From Pseudomonas tensinigenes (lineage in GTDB: Bacteria; Pseudomonadota; Gammaproteobacteria; Pseudomonadales; Pseudomonadaceae): a stretch of 64,000 nucleotides of DNA. This document shows, in pieces, positions 26,059 through 33,901 of the stretch. The first letter of the stretch is position 1. Every line of letters begins with the position of its first letter. Position numbers and translations under genes: made by a program. The notes beneath the pieces are model-generated. The model made no database searches, was not told where the DNA came from, and saw nothing but the letters and a program-made list of their open reading frames with translations. The stretch lies in NCBI RefSeq assembly GCF_014268445.2, contig NZ_CP077089.1, forward strand, positions 4,581,501-4,645,500, in the 5' to 3' direction.

Positions 26059-27039
26059 TTATACGATCAGGCGGGCGGTGCCGAACAAGCTGACACGCAG
26101 CAATTCACCGTGGACCTCTTCCAGCAGAATCGGCGCCGTGCCGCCGGGCATGACGACGTGTACGGCGCCACCTGTGACCCAACCGACCCGCCACGCCGCT
26201 GACGCCACCGCGCTGGCACTGGTGCCTGAGGAGGCAGTCGGCCCTTCGCCGCGTTCGAACACCCAGGCAACGATGCGTTGTGTCGCCTCACGCGCGGCCC
26301 ATTGCAGATTGACGCCCGCCGGGCAGGGCTGCCCGGCGCCGGCCGGCATGGCGTAAGCGATCCGGGTCAGCCCCTCACTCAATGGCGACTCACGCATCTG
26401 CTGATTGTCGGGCAATGCGCCCTTGTCGCTGAGCAGTGTCACGCAATGCGGGTTGCCGATGCGTACGAACTGGCTATGGGCCCACGACGGATCGAGCTGC
26501 ACCAACGGTTGCACAGCGCTGACATCCCGACCGTTGAAACCGACGGTTGGCGTCCACGATGCGTCAACGGCATCAGGTCCGAATACGGGTTGACCGAGGT
26601 CCAGCCAGAAGCCCCGAACGCCTTCGACCTCGGCAGGTTTTACCGAGGTTTCCACCGGCTCACCCTTGTCATGATGAACGCGCAACAGCGCACCCTGCTC
26701 CGCCATCCAGCCTTGCGCGGCGAGAAACTCAGAGAAAATCGTCAAGCCATTGCCACTGCGTTCGGCCAGCGAGCCATCGGTGTTGACGATCAGCACCTCG
26801 AACGGCGGTGAAGCCTGGAACGGACCGATCAACAGACCGTCGCTGCGGTGGGATTTGCTGTTCGCTGGACGCTGACATTCGGGCCAGTCACAACACAATG
26901 TGATGGCTGCGCGGCTCCAGATCTGTCTCGACGAAGCACACTGCGCGGCACTGGCCGGTAAATCAATGCCCGCCTCGCGAAGTGCCTGCGGCGAAATCAC
27001 CCCGTAAATATTGCCCCGTGCATCGTAGAACTGCGTCAT
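26059..27039 (-). CDS. diaminopimelate epimerase-like protein lacking both catalytic cysteines
   Basis: 326 residues from ATG 27039, with AAAGG just upstream. It has the two-lobed DapF fold signatures FYDARGNIYG, NTDGSLAERSGNGLTIFSEFL, and FVRIGNPHCV, and a second lobe ending VFERGEGPTASSGTSASA. The proton-shuttling cysteines of DapF lie in ECGNG and ACGTGAC; here they are Ser95 (RSGNG) and Ser271 (SSGTS). The paired loss suggests a different isomerase/lyase activity or a binding role. It does not look like the housekeeping dapF. Confidence 0.78.
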   Translation of the reverse strand: MTQFYDARGNIYGVISPQALREAGIDLPASAAQCASSRQIWSRAAITLCCDWPECQRPANSKSHRSDGLLIGPFQASPPFEVLIVNTDGSLAERSGNGLTIFSEFLAAQGWMAEQGALLRVHHDKGEPVETSVKPAEVEGVRGFWLDLGQPVFGPDAVDASWTPTVGFNGRDVSAVQPLVQLDPSWAHSQFVRIGNPHCVTLLSDKGALPDNQQMRESPLSEGLTRIAYAMPAGAGQPCPAGVNLQWAAREATQRIVAWVFERGEGPTASSGTSASAVASAAWRVGWVTGGAVHVVMPGGTAPILLEEVHGELLRVSLFGTARLIV

Positions 27040-27093
27040 CACCGGCCTTTGCTGTTAAATCCCCTGAAGCCGCCACTGTAAAACGCAATCCCT

Positions 27094-27183
27094 TGTGGGA
27101 GCGAGCCTGCTCGCGATAGCGGTGTGTCAGTCGACATTTTTTTCAACTGGCGCACCGCTATCGCGAGCAGGCTCGCTCCCACA
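27094..27183. repeat. REP doublet
   Basis: Convergent arms with GCGATAGCGGTGTGTCAG inner segment. It lies between the divergent DapF-like and MFS genes. Confidence 0.9.
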
Positions 27184-27283
27184 GGTTAGGATGTCGGCTG
27201 TACGTCCTCGCATGACTGACGATCGAACCTCGACGCTCAATCACTGTCCTTCGGGGACGCGAAGTTTTTTGCCAAGGATCGAT

Positions 27284-28435
27284 ATGACCAGCCTCACCCC
27301 TCAAGACACCTTCGTCCCCGGACGCCTGCAACAGATGTCCACGCGCATCGCCTTTTTCATCGCCGGGCTCGGCATCGCCGCGTGGGCGCCTTTGGTGCCG
27401 TACGCCAAGGCCCGCGCCGGACTGGATGAGGGCACGTTGGGGTTGTTGCTGTTGTGCCTCGGCGTCGGTTCGATTCTGGCGATGCCGCTGGCGGGGATTC
27501 TGGCCACGCGCTTCGGCTGCCGGCGTGTTGCCACTGGCGGCACGTTATTGATCTGCGCGGCGCTGCCGTTACTGGCGACGGTGTCGTCGATACCGGCGTT
27601 GATCGCCACGCTGTTCATGTTCGGTGCGGGCCTGGGCACGGTGGATTCGACGGTGAACCTGCAAGCGGTGATCGTCGAACGCGCCAGCGGCAAGAACATG
27701 ATGTCGGGCTTTCATGGACTGTTCAGTCTGGGCGGAATTGTCGGCGCGGCGGGTGTCAGCGCCCTGCTCGGCCTTGGCTTGACGCCGCTCGCGGCCATGC
27801 TGGTGGTGGTCGTGGTGTTGATCGCGGCGCTGTTCAAGTGCGTGCCGCACATGTTGCCTTACGGCAGTGAAAGCTCGGGCCCGGCGTTCGCCATCCCCCA
27901 TGGCATCGTGCTGTTTATCGGCGGAATGTGCTTTATTGTCTTTCTCACCGAAGGCGCGGCGCTGGACTGGAGTGCGGTGTTTCTGGCGCAGGAACGCGGA
28001 ATCGACACGGCGTACGCGGGGATGGGTTATGCGGCGTTTGCATTGACCATGACGGCCGGGCGTTTGATGGGTGACCGGATTGTGCGGATTGTCGGTGCAA
28101 CGCGGATCATTTTGTTCGGTGGTCTGTTGGCAGCGGCCGGTTTGTTTCTGGCGACGTTTGCTCCGAGCTGGGAAGCGGCGCTGGTCGGTTATGCGCTGGT
28201 CGGCGCTGGCTGTTCGAACATTGTGCCGGTGCTCTACACGGCGGTGGGCAAGCAGACGGTGATGCCGGAAAGCATCGCCGTGCCGGCGATTACCACGCTC
28301 GGTTATGCAGGGATTCTGGCCGGGCCGGCGGTGATCGGCTTTGTCGCCCATGCCAGCAGTTTGAGTTTTGCCTTTGGCTTGATGGCGGTGCTGTTGGTCG
28401 CGGTGGCCATTGGCGGAAAAGTCCTTAAAGTCTAA
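27284..28435 (+). CDS. MFS transporter (YbjJ-like)
   Basis: 383 residues from ATG 27284, preceded by AAGGATC. The frame runs further upstream through the REP element but that part is not protein-like. About 12 helices are present, with FFIAGLGIAAWAPLVPYAKARAGLDEGTLG at the start and the conserved FHGLFSLGGIVGA and GAALDWSAVFLAQERG. It resembles the YbjJ/inner-membrane MFS subgroup. Substrate unknown; single gene. Confidence 0.85.
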   Translation: MTSLTPQDTFVPGRLQQMSTRIAFFIAGLGIAAWAPLVPYAKARAGLDEGTLGLLLLCLGVGSILAMPLAGILATRFGCRRVATGGTLLICAALPLLATVSSIPALIATLFMFGAGLGTVDSTVNLQAVIVERASGKNMMSGFHGLFSLGGIVGAAGVSALLGLGLTPLAAMLVVVVVLIAALFKCVPHMLPYGSESSGPAFAIPHGIVLFIGGMCFIVFLTEGAALDWSAVFLAQERGIDTAYAGMGYAAFALTMTAGRLMGDRIVRIVGATRIILFGGLLAAAGLFLATFAPSWEAALVGYALVGAGCSNIVPVLYTAVGKQTVMPESIAVPAITTLGYAGILAGPAVIGFVAHASSLSFAFGLMAVLLVAVAIGGKVLKV

Positions 28436-28438
28436 AAG

Positions 28439-28504
28439 CTTCGCGAGCAGGCTCGCTCCCACAGGATTTCAGTGATCCATGTGGGAGCGAGCCTGCTCGC
28501 GAAG
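28439..28504. repeat. REP doublet in reversed (divergent-arm) order
   Basis: The order is TCGCGAGCAGGCTCGCTCCCACA, 16-nt spacer, TGTGGGAGCGAGCCTGCTCGCGA. It is the only copy in the window with arms outside-in, and has a much shorter spacer. It lies between the convergent MFS and TonB-receptor genes. Confidence 0.9.
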
Positions 28505-28520
28505 AAGGTGAAGCGGTCTA

Positions 28521-30947
28521 TCAGAAACCTACGCTGGCCTGCACAAAGAACGTGCGCGGCGCGCCCACATACATCCCCGAGTTGTTGTCGCTGGAGCGGG
28601 TGAAGTACTGCTTGTCGAAGACGTTCTTCACCCCCGCGCCCAGTTTCAAATTCGACACCTGCGGCCCAAAGTCATAACCCCCACGCACGTTCCAGGTCAC
28701 GTAACCCGGAATGTCGCCGTACTGCCCGTCCGCCGTGCCGTCGGTGATGTAGTTGCCGTTGAAACTGCCATCGGCATTCACACCGGTACCCGGCGAACGC
28801 TGTTTCGACTGGGCAAAACCGTCGAGGTTGTAAGTCCAGCGGTTAATGTCATAACGCAAACCAACGGTCGCCACCTGCCGCGAATAGAACGGCAGATCAC
28901 GGCCCTTGAAGCCCGGAATCTCACCCTCATAAGTAGCGCGGGTGTAAGTGAAACCAGCGTTGGCGGTCAAACCGTCAAGACGCGGATCCAGCGCCGCCAT
29001 GTCGTAATGCACCGAGGCTTCGATGCCCTGGTGCTTGGTCGCGCCGAGATTCGTCCAGCCGACATCGTTGCTGATGTATTGCAGCTCGTCATCGAAGTCG
29101 ATGTAGAACAGCGTCACTTCACCGCCCCACACGTCATCGTTGTAGCGCGTGCCGATCTCGTAGGTCTTGGCCTTTTCCGGCTCCAGACCGTTGGCGGTCT
29201 GATCACCTGAGCCGCCCTGGCCGAGCTGGAAATACTGCAGGCTGCCAAACGAGGTTTCGTAGTTGGCGAACAGTTTCCACGCGTCCGAGAGGTGATACAT
29301 CACGCTCAGCGCCGGCAGCGGTTCGTTGCTTTCGATGCTGCGGTTTTTCGCCTGCACAGGCTTGCCGGCCGTGTCGAGCACGGCGCGGTCATGCCAGTCG
29401 GTGCTGATGTGTTCGAAGCGAATGCCCGGGGTGATGGTCCAGTTGCCGACATCGATTTTGTTATCGATATAGACCGAGTTGGCCTCGGTGCCGCCCGTGC
29501 GGTCCTGGAACACATGGCCGTCGGAGGTCGGCGTGAGCACCGGCTGGTTATTGACCAGCGCCACACGGCTCGACGACTCGTGCATCGCCTCTTTCAGATA
29601 GCGATAACCGACGCTGACTTCCTGGGTGGTCGGGCCGACATCGAAAACCCGCGAGACCCTTGGCTCGATGCCCAGCGTGTAATACGAGCGCGGGTAGGAG
29701 CTGAGGGTTTTCTGGTCGCGGGCGGCGATGGTGCTGCCACGGAAGCTGTCGGTGTAATAAGTGAGGATTTCCGCTTGCGTGCGCTCGTCGATCTGGCGGA
29801 TCCACTTGAACGACACGTCTTTGCGCCGACCGGTGAATTGGTCGTAGTCCCGTACGGAGTCGTACGGTTTGTCATCGTACTGTTTCTGCGTCAGACCGCC
29901 GGGCATGTCGGCCGTGGCGTCGTAGTAGTGGAAGTTGAGGCTGAAATCGTCCTGATCGGTCGGCGCCCAGTGCGTCTTGAGCAACACGTCGTCGATGTCG
30001 TTGCCGTTGTTGCGCTCGCGGTAACCGTTACCGTTGACGCCGGAATACAGCAAGGCCACGCCCATACCATTGTCGGCAGTGCCGCCGAGAAACGCGGTGT
30101 CGATGTGTTTCCAGCCACCGTACTGAGTGGTTTCCAGGGTGGTGCCGATTTCACCGGTGGCTTTTTCCGGAATCGCGCGGGTGACGAAGTTGATCACCCC
30201 GCCGACGTTCTGCGGCCCATAACGCACCGAACCGGCGCCGCGCACCACGTCAATGCTGTCGAGATTGCCCGAGGAAATCGGCGCCATCGACAGTTGCGGC
30301 TGGCCGTACGGCGCAAACGCCGCCGGTACACCATCGATCAGCACGGTAGAGCGTGGCGACAGACGCGAAGTCAGACCACGCACGCCGACGTTCAGCGAAA
30401 TATCGCTGCCGCCGGTGCCGTTGGAGTCTTGCACCTGCACGCCCGGCACTCGCTTGAGCACGTCACTGACGTTCATCGCGCCCTGCTCGACCATCGCTTC
30501 GCGGCGAATCACCGTGCGCGCACCGGGGTGGTTTTGCACCACGGCGGCGTTGGCATCACCGAGCCAGTCACCGACTACTTTGATGTCGGTCACGCCCAGC
30601 TCCAGCGGGCCACTGCCGGCGGCGGAAGTCGCGGCGGGCGAAAGCGTCACCGAACCTTCGTTGATCTGATAATCCAGACCGCTGCCCTGTAGCAATTGGC
30701 GCAAGGCCTGTTCCGGGGAGATATCACCGTCGACTGCCGGCGCCTGTTTGCCGGCGACCAGGTCGGGGCTGAAAAACACTTGCAGCGATGTCTGCTGACC
30801 GAGCTCGCTGAGGGCCTGACCCAGTGGCTGTGCGCGGATATGGATCGCTTCGCCAGCGAAGGCCAGCGGCATCGCAGCGTTGACCGCCAGCGCAAGGGCC
30901 AGCGGCAACCAAGGGGATTTTTTGTTGTTGGCAGGGGTGTTTTTCAC
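28521..30947 (-). CDS. fecA: TonB-dependent receptor with STN signalling domain, FecA-like
   Basis: 808 residues. A signal peptide (~31) is followed by the STN domain (residues ~35-110, AIHIRAQPLGQALSELGQQTSLQVFFSPDLV ... SLTLSP-like end) that talks to FecR, then the plug (VLKRVPGVQVQDSNGTGGSDISLNVGVRGL, VLIDGVPAAFAPYGQPQLSMAPI, VGGVINFVTRAI) and a 22-stranded barrel ending in ASVGF (terminal Phe). The signalling trio fecI-fecR-fecA order is complete and the plug and length are like E. coli FecA, so ferric citrate is the best guess; the fecBCDE transporter genes are not adjacent. A terminal REP doublet lies 16 bp downstream. Confidence 0.88.
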   Translation of the reverse strand: MKNTPANNKKSPWLPLALALAVNAAMPLAFAGEAIHIRAQPLGQALSELGQQTSLQVFFSPDLVAGKQAPAVDGDISPEQALRQLLQGSGLDYQINEGSVTLSPAATSAAGSGPLELGVTDIKVVGDWLGDANAAVVQNHPGARTVIRREAMVEQGAMNVSDVLKRVPGVQVQDSNGTGGSDISLNVGVRGLTSRLSPRSTVLIDGVPAAFAPYGQPQLSMAPISSGNLDSIDVVRGAGSVRYGPQNVGGVINFVTRAIPEKATGEIGTTLETTQYGGWKHIDTAFLGGTADNGMGVALLYSGVNGNGYRERNNGNDIDDVLLKTHWAPTDQDDFSLNFHYYDATADMPGGLTQKQYDDKPYDSVRDYDQFTGRRKDVSFKWIRQIDERTQAEILTYYTDSFRGSTIAARDQKTLSSYPRSYYTLGIEPRVSRVFDVGPTTQEVSVGYRYLKEAMHESSSRVALVNNQPVLTPTSDGHVFQDRTGGTEANSVYIDNKIDVGNWTITPGIRFEHISTDWHDRAVLDTAGKPVQAKNRSIESNEPLPALSVMYHLSDAWKLFANYETSFGSLQYFQLGQGGSGDQTANGLEPEKAKTYEIGTRYNDDVWGGEVTLFYIDFDDELQYISNDVGWTNLGATKHQGIEASVHYDMAALDPRLDGLTANAGFTYTRATYEGEIPGFKGRDLPFYSRQVATVGLRYDINRWTYNLDGFAQSKQRSPGTGVNADGSFNGNYITDGTADGQYGDIPGYVTWNVRGGYDFGPQVSNLKLGAGVKNVFDKQYFTRSSDNNSGMYVGAPRTFFVQASVGF

Positions 30948-31045
30948 GTCGTACGTAGTCCTGTGGATCGCAAGAGTGTGCGGCTGTTAATGCAAACCAG
31001 TTGCAGTTGAACAGGAAGACGATGAACTCGAAAAAAACCTGAATT

Positions 31046-32029
31046 TTATTTTGCGATTATTTCCTGACTGCCATCCGCGAGAGTGCGAACGGCCACCGGC
31101 AGGATGCTCGGCAAGGCCTTGAGCAAGGCGTCGGTGTTGTCGGATTTGAACACGCTGGTCAGGCGCAGACTGGCCACGGTCGGGTTGGCCACGGTCAGCG
31201 GCTTCTCGCGATAGCGCGACACTTCGGCGGCGACTTCGCTGAGGCTGGCGTTGTTGAACACCAGTTTGCCGCTGCGCCACGCCGTCAGTTCCGCCGCGTT
31301 GACCGCATAGGCTGCGGCGACTTTGCCTTGCGCATCGACAGAGGTGCCAAGGCCTGCGGTCAGGTTGATGAACTGATCATCCGCTGCATCACGACCCTGT
31401 ACTTTCACCGTGCCCTGCTCCACCGCCACGCGGGTTTGCGCGATATCGCGACGCACATCGAAACGCGTGCCGGTGACCGTGACTTTGCCGATGCCGGCCT
31501 CGACCACGAACGGTCGCGAGGTGTCGCGCGCGACGCTGAACATAGCCTCGCCTTCTGCCAGTTCAATGAGGCGACGATCCTGTTCAAAACGCACCTGCAA
31601 GCGGCTGCGGCTGTTCAGATCGATCACCGAACCGTCCGGCAGCGCCACGTGTTTACGCTCGCCCAGCGCCGTGGCGAACTCGGCGCGGTAACCACCCGGA
31701 TGATTCAAGCCACTGAACAAACCCAACCCGAGCGCCACCGCCAGGACACTGGCAGCCACGGCATAACGCAGCATCGGACGGCGCTCGCGGCGGGTTGGTG
31801 GTGTTTCAACGAGGGCTTTGAGGCGTGGCGCCGGCAGCAGATCCGCCGCCGACCACAAGCCCTGGAGCAACTGGAATTCGTCACGGTGCTGCGGATGTTT
31901 ATTCAGCCAGGCGTCGAAGCGCTGCTGCTCGTCGGCATCGATGGCCGGCTCCTGCAAACGCACAAACCAGCGAGCCGCGTCATCGCGCACCGTTGTTTGC
32001 CCGCACGCGCAATCACGCGTATCCATCAT
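31046..32029 (-). CDS. fecR: FecR-type anti-sigma factor / sigma regulator
   Basis: 327 residues from ATG 32029 (AGGAC upstream; 32026 is the alternative). The N-terminal ~90 residues in the cytosol hold DAARWFVRLQEPAIDADEQQRFDAWLNKHPQHRDEF, the sigma-binding DUF4880 type. One TM is at ~83-105 (AVAASVLAVALGLGLFSGL). The periplasmic FecR domain follows (ALGERKHVALPDGSVIDLNSRSRLQVRFEQDRRLIELAEGEAMF) and the C-terminal STN-facing part. It transmits receptor occupancy to the sigma factor. Gap 98 nt to fecA, 40 nt after fecI. Confidence 0.9.
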   Translation of the reverse strand: MMDTRDCACGQTTVRDDAARWFVRLQEPAIDADEQQRFDAWLNKHPQHRDEFQLLQGLWSAADLLPAPRLKALVETPPTRRERRPMLRYAVAASVLAVALGLGLFSGLNHPGGYRAEFATALGERKHVALPDGSVIDLNSRSRLQVRFEQDRRLIELAEGEAMFSVARDTSRPFVVEAGIGKVTVTGTRFDVRRDIAQTRVAVEQGTVKVQGRDAADDQFINLTAGLGTSVDAQGKVAAAYAVNAAELTAWRSGKLVFNNASLSEVAAEVSRYREKPLTVANPTVASLRLTSVFKSDNTDALLKALPSILPVAVRTLADGSQEIIAK

Positions 32030-32069
32030 GGAATGTCCTGTTGGGCTGGGGAGGAAATGTCGCAGCGGC

Positions 32070-32561
32070 TCATGACTGCAACCCGTCGAGGCGATCACGC
32101 AGATGCCGCAGGGTGCGGATCATATACTTTTCGACCATGTTCTTGGACAGCCCAAGGCGTTCGGCGATTTCCGCCTGGGTCAGGCCTTCGATCTTCTGCC
32201 AGACAAAGATCTTGCGGCAATTGACCGGCAGCTCGCTGAGCGCCCGCTCGATGGAGTCGGCCAGCTGGATCGCCTGCATGTAATGCTCCGGGTCGCCGGA
32301 TGACGACTCACTGTGATCCAGGGCCTGTGACTCCATGGCGCCGCGCCGATCCTCACGCCGATAACCGTCGACCGCGATATTGCGCGCGGTCTGGTGCAAA
32401 TACGCCCGTGGCTGCTGCACCGCCGCCGAATCGGACTCAAGCACCCGCACAAAGGTGTCGTGCGCCAGATCCTCGGCCTGCGCGCGATTGCGCAGGCGAC
32501 GAGTCCAGGTGCCAATCAACTCTTCGTAATGCTCGAAAAAGCCGGGTCTGCGGGGACGCAT
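32070..32561 (-). CDS. fecI: ECF sigma factor, FecI-like
   Basis: 163 residues from ATG 32561. The frame is open to 32627, but that start would put the Fur-box-like palindrome inside the gene, so the internal ATG is preferred. No strong Shine-Dalgarno is visible. Region 2 is DLAHDTFVRVLESD plus QPRAYLHQTARNIAVDGYRRE, and region 4 is LSELPVNCRKIFVWQKIEGLTQAEIAERLGLSKNMVEKYM. It directs RNA polymerase to the receptor gene when FecR is triggered. First gene of the cell-surface signalling unit. Confidence 0.88.
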   Translation of the reverse strand: MRPRRPGFFEHYEELIGTWTRRLRNRAQAEDLAHDTFVRVLESDSAAVQQPRAYLHQTARNIAVDGYRREDRRGAMESQALDHSESSSGDPEHYMQAIQLADSIERALSELPVNCRKIFVWQKIEGLTQAEIAERLGLSKNMVEKYMIRTLRHLRDRLDGLQS

Positions 32562-32601
32562 GGGGGTATGGGCGGCGTGCTGAGGAAAGGGGCGTGAATA
32601 G

Positions 32602-32616
32602 TAATGGTTACCATTA
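32602..32616. promoter_or_regulatory. Fur-box-like palindrome upstream of fecI
   Basis: TAATGGTTACCATTA is a perfect 15-bp palindrome (7-1-7) centred 48 nt upstream of the chosen fecI start. It resembles the Fur site built of GATAATGAT half-repeats and would place iron-dependent repression on the operon. Confidence 0.65.
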
Positions 32617-32665
32617 AGCCGAAGCAATGGATTCCTCGACCGACTGTCCGCGCAGCAACTGAAGA

Positions 32666-33043
32666 TCAGCGTTTTAGCGCAATCACGCCGCTCATGTATT
32701 CATGCAGATCGCGCAGATCCTTAACGCTCCAGGCGTGTGGCGGTATCTTTACCCCGTTCTCCTGCAACGTTTTCGGAATCAGGTTGCCGTTCGGCCGAAG
32801 GATGATCGACGACACAATCACGCCCGGATATTCATTCAGGCGCTTTTTGAACGCGGACGTTGTCAGGTCAGGAGTGGGCGGATTGCTTTTGTGCGCCAGT
32901 GGCCCTGTGCCTTTTATATCGGCTCCGTGGCACACAGCGCAGCGCTGTGAATATAGGTTTTTGCCGTTGCTGTTATCCGCGAAGGACACGGATGGTTGGG
33001 CGATCAACAAAGCCGCGAGTACAGCGACGAATGCCGTTTTCAT
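32666..33043 (-). CDS. small c-type cytochrome
   Basis: 125 residues from ATG 33043, preceded by GGGAGG. Signal peptide 1-22, then a single haem c site CAVCH near residue 35-39 and a class I cytochrome fold of about 100 residues (later PHAWSVKDLRDLHEYM with a likely axial Met). It is periplasmic and probably an electron-transfer partner of an oxidoreductase not present here. Single gene between two repeats/operons. Confidence 0.85.
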   Translation of the reverse strand: MKTAFVAVLAALLIAQPSVSFADNSNGKNLYSQRCAVCHGADIKGTGPLAHKSNPPTPDLTTSAFKKRLNEYPGVIVSSIILRPNGNLIPKTLQENGVKIPPHAWSVKDLRDLHEYMSGVIALKR

Positions 33044-33109
33044 TGTTTGCCTCCCTGGCATTTAAGAGGCGCAAGATAGTCGAGTTTTAACGCCCGGTGC
33101 AAAACCAAA

Positions 33110-33240
33110 GTGGGAGCGAGCCTGCTCGCGAAGGCGGTACATCAGTCACTTAATGCATTGACTGATCGGACGCTTTCGCGAGCAGGCTCGCGAAAGCGGT
33201 ACATCAGTCACCCATAACATTGACTGAGCGGGCGCTTCCA
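33110..33240. repeat. broken REP doublet, left fragment of a disrupted pair
   Basis: A full left arm and middle are followed by a hybrid arm TTTCGCGAGCAGGCTCGCGAAAGCGG, in which the right arm of one copy has merged with the left arm of the next; a second truncated middle (ACATCAGTCA...TTGACTGAG..GGGCGCTT) follows, and then the repeat stops. The missing right half looks like the piece at 33797-33852. Confidence 0.82.
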
Positions 33241-33253
33241 GACATCTGAACTA

Positions 33254-33643
33254 CTAGTGTTTTTCATCGCAGGTCGTACCATCAGGATAACTCAGAAAAA
33301 CTCTAATACGGGCTGACTGTTCAGGGCCTCCATTAATCGTATAGCTCGCGCGACCATTTCCATTGAGGATCGGTTTGATATGTAAGAAATAATCACCAAT
33401 TAACTCCTCAAACCCTTTTACCTGATCATTTTCAGTTACAAAGTGATTGAGTGATATCTTAGTATCTGGAATAGGTTTATTACTCATATCCTCACCCTGC
33501 CAAGTCAACTTCAATACCGCTCCGACTTGCGCGTTACCCAGAGGGCCGATTTTTACTCTGATTCCGTCCATCGGCTTGGAGGTACAGTTGATGAGGGGCG
33601 GATCGAAACTGAAGTCCGCACCTGGAAAAGTAATTTCACTCAT
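33254..33643 (-). CDS. A+T-rich orphan hypothetical protein
   Basis: 129 residues, no signal peptide, no recognised domain. The chain is predicted mostly beta (PLINCTSKPMDGIRVKIGPLGNAQVGAVLKLTWQGEDM ... ASYTINGGPEQSARIRVFLSYPDG), which suggests an immunoglobulin-like sandwich. Two cysteines. Base composition is visibly more A+T-rich than its neighbours and it is bounded on both sides by broken REP fragments, so it was likely acquired. Function unknown. Confidence 0.6.
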   Translation of the reverse strand: MSEITFPGADFSFDPPLINCTSKPMDGIRVKIGPLGNAQVGAVLKLTWQGEDMSNKPIPDTKISLNHFVTENDQVKGFEELIGDYFLHIKPILNGNGRASYTINGGPEQSARIRVFLSYPDGTTCDEKH

Positions 33644-33796
33644 ATCAATTTCCTTTAATCAGCGTAAGAGAACTTAATGAAGTGTCAGCAGTTGTGGCTA
33701 ACCATCCACCGAGCTAATTAAAAAACAACGTTCTCGATTCGGTAACTGTCAGAAATAACAGGTTTACAGATCAATTCGAAATAAAAAATATAAACT

Positions 33797-33852
33797 AGTC
33801 ACTTATTTCATTGACTGGATGGACGCTTTCGCGAGCAGGCTCGCTCCCACAG
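33797..33852. repeat. broken REP doublet, right fragment
   Basis: ACTAGTCACTTATTTCATTGACTGGATGGACGC is the middle segment, followed by an intact right arm TTCGCGAGCAGGCTCGCTCCCACAG. The left arm is missing. The A+T-rich stretch 33650-33797 on its left shows no gene. Confidence 0.8.
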
Positions 33853-33901
33853 GGTTGGGTGGTGGATGCAGGTTCAAGTGCATCCACCAGTGGCCATTGG
33901 A

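Noticed and set aside
28521..30947. Plus-strand frames of 466 and 138 codons inside the FecA-like gene
   Set aside because: Antisense shadows; the minus-strand receptor has STN, plug and barrel signatures.
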